This document shows positions 7,727-15,138 of a DNA stretch of 15,138 nt, one piece after another. The notes beneath the pieces are model-generated. The model was not told the DNA's origin, did no database searches, and was given only the letters and a program-made list of their open reading frames with translations. The position numbers were made by a program, and so were the translations under genes. Numbering within the stretch: the stretch's first letter is position 1; each line of letters starts with the position of its first letter. This DNA comes from Toxoplasma gondii ME49 (taxonomy: Eukaryota > Apicomplexa > Conoidasida > Eucoccidiorida > Sarcocystidae), in the NCBI RefSeq assembly GCF_000006565.2, contig NC_031471.1, forward strand, positions 2,533,178 to 2,548,315, in the 5' to 3' direction.

Positions 7727-9409
7727 GAGCACAAGCACAGTACTTGTAAAACTGACAACGTATGTACAAGGGAGCCGCAGTCCCATCAGTTGTCCTGGAG
7801 CATGTCCTTGCCACCCTTGTGCACCATGAAGGAGACACAGCGTTTGAAAAATGGTCAATTCGCTGTTGATCTGTAGCCAGTGTGAACCTGTCTCCTCTGG
7901 GTCCCGCTTCCTCTTCTTCCCGCCGCGACTCTGTCCAAAGTCCATCCCTCTGAGGCGGAAGAGTAGCGGTCTCGCTTGTCGACTCATGAGCAGGAAATAC
8001 AGAAAGAAAACGAACCGAATGTGTGCACATCCCGCGTGTCTGTGCACAAACTGGGAATATTCTCAACAGAAGATGTCGAAACTTCGTTGCCCTTCTCGAA
8101 GCGCGTGATGTGCGGCCAGCACAGTCGTGTGTGGCAAGTACAGCGTTATTTGCCGCCAGAAGTAAATCGATAGAGAGAACGCGACAAGAAAAAGAATCAA
8201 GAGGGGTGTACAAGAAATGGGATAAGCCTATCGTTACATGTGCTTGTAGGTGGGGCGTCAGCCACGTTTTATTTGCAGTCACCGGTCTAGGCGTCCGCCC
8301 ATCTCTCTGGATAGGGGCGTCCGTGATCATGCGTATTCCGCATATACATGCATACAAATGCAAAAGCAGATGCCTCTGCTGCAATTTAGCTTCCGTTCCC
8401 TTTGCGCCTCACTCTACCGATCATGCGGCAATGCACTTGAGCGACACCCGCCGTCTTTCTGCAGTGGTTGTGGTTGTGTGCGCGTTTTAACGTATGCGTT
8501 TCATAGCAGAAGGCCACCTGCGCCCAACCACAAATAGACCGTCAACATCTGCGGGCGGGATGAGAAGATGCTCCAGTGAAGGCCAGCGCAATTTCGCGCA
8601 GAATGTGCAACTGATGGGCCGAGCAGCTCTCTCGACCCCCAAAGCCGTGGCTTTGCGTTAAAAGACGAACAAACGCCAGCGGCGCCCTCTGCGTGCCGCG
8701 CATTTTTCTCTGTCTTTGCGGAGCCTCGGTGCTCCAAAGGATCACGAAGGTGAAATGCGAAAACGGTACGGCTAGCCATTCTCTTCCTGGCATTTTGGAT
8801 GCAAAGAACATCTGGGTGAGCGAAAAGCACTGGCGTGCCTGCAACGTCAGAAGCAACGCAATAGCAATCGGCGAATAGGCGGCAGACGGCTCGATTCAGG
8901 GTTTCTTTCAGAGCATGCAAATCCTTGAGAAGGAACACACACAAACATCGATCGCCTAGGGACATCACGAAACAAGACACTTGCGAAAAAGCTTTCCCGC
9001 ACATATATGCTAGCCAAGAGAAGTGTCGAGTCACGCACATCACATGCTCACATCTCAATATGGTTTTTGTTCCGCATGAAAAAGAAGTGAAGTGTTCGAT
9101 CCTTTTTTCGGTGCCTTGAGTTGTCCTTTGACGGGGAACGTTGTTTCTCAAGGGCGAAGGTGGTCTTACCATCAAACGGGTGCATCGTGTACAGGTTCAA
9201 GATTCGTTTTCGCTATGCTGCCTTTTTGGCAGATGCTGCCGGGGACGACAAACAGTAACACAGAGGACTCAACCAGAGTAGCCTGTTCCATACGCATGTG
9301 TCCCGGTCATAGCTGCAATAGTCTGCGGTAGAGTTGCTGGCGGACATCACCGCCTTGCCAATCGCAAGGACTATGAAAGGAGGTCTTAAGTACATGCTAG
9401 GCGGTATCG

Positions 9410-10080
9410 GTTCTCGCAACGATAACTCTCGCAGGAGTTTGGCTGTTACGAACTCTTGTCTTTGTCAACATGCACTGGAAGATATTGCTACCGCGTTCAT
9501 GTCCACACAGTACTGCCGGTACGGGCTTGGGACCCTTGTTTTCCAGTTGCGTGCGTTTTCCGCGCGTACTCAGTGGAAAGCAAATGCCTAGTGCGTCTTG
9601 CGGAAAAGACTGCACGTGGTGAGCAGTGTCCCGCGGTCCCTCATGGTCTCTTTCGTTTTCTGCAAGGAACGCGTCCACGCCTCACTAAAAGGCATCCTCT
9701 GACAGGGATATACACTTCTGTTTTGGCCACTATCGTTTCTCACGCTTAACAATAGGAAACTGCGGTTAGCTTCCATGAGGTAAAAAATACCCCATATACG
9801 GCTTCTATGCGGTTCGGCGCTCCAGGCGATCCCTGAATCGTGTCCCACTTTTTGCCTTCTCCGCTTTCTGACAGCGGCAGATACGCAAGAGCACGACATG
9901 ACGACCCGCCAGCGAGCGAAGGCCGAAAGACCCCTGCTTGATGCCGGGAGACTACCAGGGCGGGAAATGATTTCAGTATCGAGGAAAGGTAAAAGAGGGC
10001 AATGCTTTTCAACAACGTGGTGGACGAACTTCCAAACAGTGGATAGTCAAGAATGCGAGATAGTGCTGCCAGTCGAAAAT
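9410..10080. other. 5' flank of copy B, no supported gene
   Basis: This is the counterpart of 2-672 and nearly identical to it. The same small frames are present without convincing starts. A frame that begins before the breakpoint (9334-9591) crosses into the duplicate, so it is not part of the duplicated unit. Confidence 0.6.
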
Positions 10081-10168
10081 ATCCTTGCGCATGGGGATAG
10101 ACGGTGAGTGCCTCCACTAAGAAAGTATCCTTGCGCATGGGGACAGACGGTGAGTTCCGCCACTGTGA
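10081..10168 (+). repeat. 46-bp tandem repeat in 5' flank, two units (copy B)
   Basis: Units begin with ATCCTTG at 10081 and 10127. The core GCATGGGGA and CGGTGAG is kept in both. One unit fewer than copy A, so the array is length-variable between paralogues. Confidence 0.85.
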
Positions 10169-10687
10169 CCGGAGAATCGCAGGATGCAGGTACGCCTTAT
10201 CAGTTGTCTGGCTCCCCACGCGCAGGTGCGCTTTTTCCAGCCACACCTCCGGCCCTTTGCTGAGGGATGCAGAACGGTCGCCGCGTCAGCTCGCCGGAGA
10301 CGGTCTCTGCGCGTGCACGCAAAATCGGCAGGAAGTCCGAAGAACCCTCCGAGATCTTGCGGGTATTCACCTCGGTTTCGGTCCCTGAAATGATTTCTTT
10401 CGCAAGTACCCAGCTGATTGTTTGTCTGCGACGTAATATCTCTCCGACAGGGATCTGTTTTCTACTGTGTCACATTTAATTTACCCTCGATCTGGGGAAG
10501 CCCGTTTCCGCGAGCAAAGAATTGGGAGTACCCGCATTCTTGTTTCGGGTCCGTAGAAGGCCGTGTATTCGGGGCGACTGACAGTAGTGGGGGTCGACGC
10601 GTAGGGCACTGTGTGGGTAATCTCCTCCGCCAAAGATATAACTGGTTGGCCTCTTGAGAGCTGAAGAGGTGCGTTGACAAAGTCAAA
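10169..10687 (+). promoter_or_regulatory. Promoter-proximal and 5' leader region of copy B gene
   Basis: This is the counterpart of 806-1323. It keeps the GAGAC palindrome (10297-10307), but the TGCATGCA is changed to TGCACGCA at 10314-10321. It ends in gtcaaaATG like copy A. Confidence 0.5.
10297..10307. promoter_or_regulatory. GAGAC-G-GTCTC palindrome (copy B)
   Basis: Identical to 934-944 in copy A. It contains only the GAGACG core of the known WGAGACG element. Confidence 0.35.
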
Positions 10688-12103
10688 ATGTCCCACCGCA
10701 TGGCATCCAGATCTAGGCTGCTTTTTGCAGCTTTTTGTGCGGGCGGTGTGCTCCTCGGGGCCGGGCCGCCTGCCGCGCGGCAGAGTGCCTTCACCGTCGC
10801 CAGCACGGTAGCTGGTGGAGAGACGGGATATACCAGCAGTTCGGAAGTCGAGTCTCCGGAAAATGTGGGAGGTCATGAGGGCGGCGACAGCTTTCAAAGT
10901 GCACCTAATGGCGTCCCAGTTGATGGTGTAGAGGAGGATGGCCGTTCGACGTTGATCTCGGCTAACCGCAGCAGAAGTACTCACGCCGTGTCGGCCGCGC
11001 GCAAGGGATCCAGAAGCCGTCTTCTGCTTCCCGCAGCCCTCCTTTCTGCTTTGGCTTTGAGTGGATTGATTGGCTCCTCCATGATGAAAAAGACCGCCGA
11101 GGAAACAGACGAGACAAAAGTGGCCTCTCCTGCTACAGGCACACAGCAAATTCAAAAGAAAGTGGCACAGCCAGAGGACGCGAAAGTCGCACAGCCGGAC
11201 GACGATCAAGTCGCACGAGACGCCTTGCGAGCCAGGCGGCGTCGCCAGCAGGCCGCAGTGTTGATGGCAGCACTGGTAGCGGCTGCTGCCTACGGTATGT
11301 ACTCGTCCTTGTCAGGCTATGAGGATGCAGGCTCTCTCTCGTCGCCGGAGTCTGCATCTCCAGAACTGGATACGTTGATCATGCAGCAGGGAACGCAATT
11401 CGCTGAACAGCTGGAGGCGTTGCACGAGATGCCAGTGGGAGCGGCAAGTGAAGGCTCCGCTGAGCAATCGTCACTCAGTCATCTGCTCGCTGAAGTTGTG
11501 GACGCGCTTCAGCAACCTTCCCTGCAGAATATCTTGCTCGGGGGAGCGTCAGCTGCTGGCTTGGGGCTTCTGGGTGCTGCTGCTGCTCGACGGCGCAGAA
11601 GACAGGCACAGCCAGACACCCCAGCGCCACCCCCTGCTAGTGAGGAACAAGTGGAGAGTGCGGAGGAAGCCCCAGAAAAACTCGATGAGGCTCTCGAGAC
11701 ACACCCCGAGGACACGCAAAAGGCGGCGCCTTTTGCACTACTTGGCGCACCCGAAGAACGAGAGTCGTCTCCCGAGACGCATCCCGCGGCATCCGAAGAA
11801 TCCGAGCAGGCTCCTATGCCACTGCCCCCGGCCCCCGAAGAACTTGACCAGCCTCCTATGCCACTGCCCCCGGCCCCCGAAGACTTTGACCAGGCTCCTA
11901 TGCCAGTGCCCGAAGCACCCGAAGAATTTGACCAGGCTCCCATGCCACTGCCGCAGGCACCCGAAGAACTCGAGCAGGCTCCCGCTTCACACCCCGAGGA
12001 GGCGGAGCAGGAGGTGCCTGAGAGAAAAACTGACGCAGGAAGTGAACCTGAGAAGGATCCCGAAACAAACTTGTTAGAGGAAGAGGACGAGTTGAAGCCA
12101 TAA
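10688..12103 (+). CDS. Secreted, multi-membrane-segment protein with 4-unit Pro/Glu-rich tail (copy B, 471 aa)
   Basis: This is the paralogue of 1324-3582; function is unknown. The first 50 residues match copy A with one change (MSHRM for MSRRM), including the signal peptide or anchor. Hydrophobic segments lie at about 110-128 (RLLLPAALLSALALSGLIG), 188-204 (QAAVLMAALVAAAAYG) and 282-300 (ILLGGASAAGLGLLGAAAA). Segment 2 is preceded by RARRRRQ and segment 3 is followed by five Arg. An 8-residue motif repeats at 155-178 (EDAKVAQP type). Only four 14-residue units occur (375-430), then the same acidic tail ending EDELKP. Segment 1 is almost unchanged from copy A, but residues about 50-95 and 133-374 are heavily diverged, with indels. 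Both copies look intact, so both may be expressed. Location in a secretory organelle or the vacuole is inferred. Confidence 0.88.
   Translation: MSHRMASRSRLLFAAFCAGGVLLGAGPPAARQSAFTVASTVAGGETGYTSSSEVESPENVGGHEGGDSFQSAPNGVPVDGVEEDGRSTLISANRSRSTHAVSAARKGSRSRLLLPAALLSALALSGLIGSSMMKKTAEETDETKVASPATGTQQIQKKVAQPEDAKVAQPDDDQVARDALRARRRRQQAAVLMAALVAAAAYGMYSSLSGYEDAGSLSSPESASPELDTLIMQQGTQFAEQLEALHEMPVGAASEGSAEQSSLSHLLAEVVDALQQPSLQNILLGGASAAGLGLLGAAAARRRRRQAQPDTPAPPPASEEQVESAEEAPEKLDEALETHPEDTQKAAPFALLGAPEERESSPETHPAASEESEQAPMPLPPAPEELDQPPMPLPPAPEDFDQAPMPVPEAPEEFDQAPMPLPQAPEELEQAPASHPEEAEQEVPERKTDAGSEPEKDPETNLLEEEDELKP
11150..11221 (+). repeat. Three 8-residue repeats in linker (copy B)
   Basis: Residues 155-178 read IQKKVAQP, EDAKVAQP and DDDQVARD. 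They correspond in position to 1807-1878 in copy A but have a different consensus, so the motif has drifted as a block. Confidence 0.6.
11810..11977 (+). repeat. 42-bp coding tandem repeat, four units (copy B)
   Basis: Four 14-residue units (PLPPAPEELDQ, PLPPAPEDFDQ, PVPEAPEEFDQ and PLPQAPEELEQ types) follow a degenerate SEESEQ sequence. The last unit is identical in protein to the last unit of copy A, marking where the homogenised 3' block begins. Confidence 0.95.
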
Positions 12104-12258
12104 TCCGACCACCGGATCAATTCAGGCAGGCTTCCGAGACACAGCCGCAGGAGCAGGTGCGCTCTCAGCCTGGTCGGAGCGACGGAAAGTGTACGGACAA
12201 GAGGGACGAAGTTGACCTCGATGTGCTCGAGGCCGAGATGTTGGAGAAAGCGCCATAA
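12100..12258 (+). other. Cryptic second tail-like frame after the stop codon (copy B)
   Basis: This has the same sequence as 3579-3737 at offset 8521, with TAA at 12256-12258. Its conservation matches that of the surrounding flank, so it does not itself show selection. Confidence 0.38.
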
Positions 12259-12378
12259 CGTCGACAGGGTTTAGGTCTACTTCAAAATAAGGTAGCATCT
12301 GTAATAACTGTCGTCAAGGATACTGCGAGGCGTGTTCACGACGTCAAATCCCTCAACCATAGGGAAGCGTAGAAGCCA

Positions 12379-13050
12379 TTGAGGGGGTTGCTCGATGGGC
12401 TATCAGGGGAGCTCGGAAGCGTTTGTGATTCGATAACGACCACCGGTGTATTTATTGGCACTTCTGTGGGGGCTTTCTGTTCGGCGGAGGCAATGAAGAA
12501 GGCAGAAGAGGAGGGTATTGGTGGTAGTCATTTGGCCGACAGTAAGAGAGACATGAATCGAATCAAGGCTGACCTCAAGGAGCTTGAGAAGGCGTTGCAG
12601 ATACAACCAGCGGGTCTGGTGTCGGGGCAGGATGTTCTTAGACAAGAGGATGTCAGCGCCTTGAGCCGCCAAATCAAGCAGGTCGAGGCGAAGCTCGCGG
12701 AGCTGGAGGCGTCAGCAGCGCCGTTCCCTCCCGCAGATGGCGGAGAAGCGGAAGAGCAGGGAAAGAGGCTTCCAGCAGCGAGTGGTGCCGTGCTGAGACT
12801 GCAGAAGGTGGCGGCTATGCTTGAGTCCGCAGAAACCGCGCTGGAAGCTAGCGTTACGTTCTACAAGGAACACGTTGAAAGAGTTGGGAAGGGTCTACCC
12901 AAAGAGGGCGAGATGGCGGATGCTGCTTTATTACAGACGCTGCAGGCCGAAGTTGAGTGTCGACGTCGACTGTCTGCGCGTGCTATACAGGTCTTCCGGA
13001 GCATCAACCATTCTAGACGAGATGTGAGAAACCTGGAGAATCGCCAGTAG
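12379..13050 (+). CDS. Conserved 223-codon frame, probable 3' exon or gene remnant (copy B)
   Basis: This is the counterpart of 3858-4529. It also lacks an ATG at its left end (TTG; first ATG at 12493). The two differences from copy A are adjacent and both change the protein: Ser to Pro and Gly to Asp, in the Pro/Ala/Gly linker between helices (FPPADGG instead of FPSAGGG). The helical and weakly hydrophobic regions are identical. Without transcript evidence I cannot tell a spliced exon from a decayed gene. Confidence 0.5.
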   Translation: MRGLLDGLSGELGSVCDSITTTGVFIGTSVGAFCSAEAMKKAEEEGIGGSHLADSKRDMNRIKADLKELEKALQIQPAGLVSGQDVLRQEDVSALSRQIKQVEAKLAELEASAAPFPPADGGEAEEQGKRLPAASGAVLRLQKVAAMLESAETALEASVTFYKEHVERVGKGLPKEGEMADAALLQTLQAEVECRRRLSARAIQVFRSINHSRRDVRNLENRQ

Positions 13051-14050
13051 TAGCTACAGAAGTGGCTAACACGTAGCACTGATAGACGAACGAATAGATT
13101 TGAGCAAACCAGGAGGCTCCAACAGGGTCGGAAACGACGCGTCAGGACCATCTCTTGTGACAGGCCGCGTATCTACCTGTCCAAAGTGAGGAAAGGTAGG
13201 GAAGCCGGCAGCAAGAAATATGCAGTACATCGGCACTCGAATTGAGTGGAGTATTTTGGGAATCGTCGGCGATCTATCGTTGGTTTGCTTCACTTCGGAA
13301 GTAGACTGACGAAGCAGAGCCCAGACGGTCGAGTGGTGAGAAGCAACGCAAGATGACACCCCCCCCCTCACCGTGATCACGGGTGCCTGGTGAACGAAGA
13401 AGGGATGGGGCGGGAGGAGGTGTTCGGGGAGTACAGACGTTCTGTTGCGACCATGGAACGATCCAGGATCCACGGAGGTGTCAACTGCGGCCGAGCGCCT
13501 TTTCAGTCCAGTCTGTGTTGCCTCTCCGACGCACCGTTGGAGCAGACGCCAGCGGGCAAGCCACGTGGCGCTCGAGTGGTCGAGTTCTGCAGACCCAGAT
13601 GCCAGGGAGACCCATGTCTCTCGTTCGGAGTGAACGTGCGTGTATGGCGAGTCCAGGTGTTAGTGGAAATTCCCTAGTCCCCATGAAGCACTGCAGACCT
13701 GTGAAAAAAAACAGCCAAATATGTTGCGTGGCAGATGGGAACAGTCCCGGACGTTTGCGAAAGCAAGGGGCTTGTGATCTAGAAGCGCAGGTACTGGCGG
13801 AGGCGAATTCGAGGGTGGAAGCAAGGAAGAGGAGGATCAAAGAAGACGTCAGGGGTCTGTCTGGGTGCGGGAAAGCAGGGCTCTTTCGCGATGCCCCATT
13901 GATCTGTTGGACCGTTATGGGAGTTTCTTTAACATAAGAGACCGGAGATTGTTACGAAGTGACGGTGGACGATTGCCACCAGTTGAATCTATGGAAAGAG
14001 GAAGGGAACGGCGGAGGGTCACTGACTCGGTGCTTCCTGAGTGGGTTGGA
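13051..14050. other. 3' flank of copy B up to the insert, no supported gene
   Basis: This is the counterpart of 4530-5530, with sparse substitutions and a C-tract of 9 instead of 10. No frame with a credible start or domain is seen. Confidence 0.55.
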
Positions 14051-14176
14051 GGAGTCTAGCTTCAGTTGTTATCTGATTGGTATTGATCCATATATTACGC
14101 CTAAAACATAACCGATGTGGAAAAAAGGGTAATATATGTGCTACAATAACACAGTCGGTACGAAGTCGAAACAAGA
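14051..14176 (+). other. 126-bp AT-rich insert with SSU-rRNA-like sequence, candidate nuclear organellar DNA
   Basis: This stretch is absent at the matching point of copy A (5530/5531). GAGG flanks both ends (14049-14052 and 14175-14178), either a short target duplication or microhomology. At 14126-14147 it carries AGGGT, a TA-rich run and GTGCTACAAT, which by hand matches 17 of 22 bases of the universal bacterial and organellar 16S segment around E. coli position 1230, followed closely by GAAGTCGAAA, resembling the downstream GAAGTCGGAA. The most likely source is the fragmented mitochondrial rRNA of the parasite, since Toxoplasma relatives carry many nuclear mitochondrial fragments. The apicoplast rRNA is an alternative source. 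Confidence 0.7.
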
Positions 14177-15138
14177 GGCATGAGCACGATGGAGAAGCAG
14201 TGCAGCTGCACTGACGTTGTTTGAGGAGACACCCGAAAAAAAAGCATTGTTACATTAATCAGATCTTTGTCCATGGAGTCGCCCTCTGGAATGGACCAGA
14301 ACCCACAAGGAGATCGTTTGAGTTGGTGTCGCAAATTCAGCAGCGCATTCTGCACGTGCCGAAACTCACGATCCACCGGTCTCCACTAAATGAATCAGGG
14401 GACTATAGGGTGATAGACGCTTGGGTACAACTTCGAAGGTGGAAGGCATGTTGCTCTGCCGCAGAATGTGTAAGGTGGACCAGAGTGCCCGCGGAGTTTG
14501 TCGTAGAACAGCGACCACCCCGAGAAAAAAATTCGAAACGTGTTGGAGTCAGCAGTGGAAGGGATGTTAATCCATTGTGCGTGTCAGAGAACATGGAGGT
14601 AGTCGCGTGCGCGCCGTTAGATTGTCCGCTTCCGAGAGCGGGGAGAGCTCTCTAGGCGCGTGTTTGTGTAAATGCGTACATGTCGTGTCAGCTGTCGCGC
14701 GCAGAACCGTGTCGCCTTGGTGGTGAACCGGCCCTTTTTTGCTGGCGGGCAACGTGGTTTCGTTCTGTTCTTTGGTGGTGGCAGAAACTGCCCGCTGTGA
14801 AGAGTAAACGAGTTAACATGCGGAGGACTCAGACACTTCTGGTGTTGGAAGCTCGACTTGCTTCTGGTGTATGTGGTCGGACGGACGGCTTGAGATTACG
14901 CATAAAGCAATAAATGTGTCGGGTTGCTTTCTCGAACAAGAAACTTGGTCTTCTGTAAGCATGGCGAGGCGTGTCGCGATCGTACGGGGACGCTGAAGTG
15001 TGGTACTCTTCGGACGGTACCGTGAAACATGGAAAAAGTGATTGTGAGGGCATTATTCGTTAACAGACACGTGCTAGCAGCGATGTGTACTCGCGCGACT
15101 GCCAGGGGTGTCGGTTGCCTTGAATTAGGTCAGTTTTT
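14177..15138. other. 3' flank of copy B after the insert, no supported gene
   Basis: Bases 14177-15052 are the counterpart of 5531-6408. They include a 2-bp deletion in a GTGTTTATGTG run, and the ATG at the start of one open frame is changed to AAG here. An AATAAA lies at 14909-14914. The last 86 bases have no visible counterpart because of the gap in copy A, and I see nothing recognisable in them. Confidence 0.55.

Larger units (their letters stand above)
6948..9409. other. Single-copy spacer between the duplicates, no supported gene
   Basis: This region does not match either duplicate. Minus-strand frames of 227 and 224 codons (7701-8384, 8501-9175) exist, but they look like low-constraint translations: many Cys, His and Arg, no domains, and one runs into the AT microsatellite. 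The region has CA/TG and TA-rich words typical of intergenic DNA. I see no tRNA, rRNA or transposase signature. Confidence 0.5.
9410..15052 (+). repeat. Segmental tandem duplication, copy B
   Basis: This block matches 2-6408 in direct orientation. It lacks one 45-46 bp 5' repeat unit and 21 coding repeat units, and it gains a 126-bp insert at about 14051-14176. The left breakpoint appears at about 9410, because base 9409 already differs from window base 1, although one base is weak evidence. Sequence continues past 15052 to the window end, but its counterpart in copy A is hidden by the gap. Confidence 0.96.

Noticed and set aside
7701..9175. Two minus-strand frames of 227 and 224 codons in the spacer
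   Set aside because: One ends in translated AT microsatellite (HIYIYIYG). Both are rich in Cys, His and Arg without domains, and no splice structure is evident.
1324..12103. Naming the paralogues as a known expanded Toxoplasma family such as MAF1 or a GRA protein
   Set aside because: Tandem copies, a signal region and Pro-rich sequence fit loosely, but I recall no 14-residue acidic array or three-segment layout for these, so a symbol would be a guess.

Overview
The window looks like nuclear DNA of a coccidian apicomplexan close to Toxoplasma gondii (Toxoplasma, Hammondia or Neospora). The evidence is balanced base composition, long stretches without genes, a start context of the form tcaaaATG, an ApiAP2-type TGCATGCA motif, a secreted protein with membrane segments and Pro/Glu-rich repeats, and a short AT-rich insert resembling organellar SSU rRNA. 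None of the proteins matched a named family I could recall with confidence, so no gene symbols are given.

Layout. The window is dominated by a large direct segmental duplication. Copy A runs from about 2 to 6408, where a 100-N assembly gap cuts it. Copy B runs from about 9410 to 15052. They are separated by the gap (6409-6508) and about 2.9 kb of single-copy sequence (6509-9409). Each copy has the same order: about 1.3 kb of 5' flank with a 45-46 bp tandem repeat (three units in A, two in B); a plus-strand gene for a secreted, apparently three-membrane-segment protein with a Pro/Glu-rich tail (A: 1324-3582, 752 aa; B: 10688-12103, 471 aa); a short cryptic tail-like frame; a conserved 223-codon frame without an ATG at its 5' end (3858-4529; 12379-13050); and about 2 kb of 3' flank with no gene I can support.

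Comparison of the copies. The flanks and both ends of the gene are nearly identical, but the middle of the protein (about residues 50-360) is strongly diverged. The 14-residue repeat array has 25 units in A and 4 in B. This mosaic suggests a young or conversion-homogenised tandem locus in which the exposed middle of the protein and the repeat number diversify. A perfect TGCATGCA in the 5' flank of A is TGCACGCA in B, so expression may also differ. Copy B alone carries a 126-bp insert with an SSU-rRNA signature, probably organellar DNA inserted in the nucleus.

Function. By analogy with other tandemly expanded, secreted, repeat-bearing coccidian proteins, the two main genes may be paralogous secretory-organelle products delivered to the parasitophorous vacuole or host interface. 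That is inference. The single-copy region holds one possible minus-strand partial exon at the gap edge, an (AT)10 microsatellite and little else.
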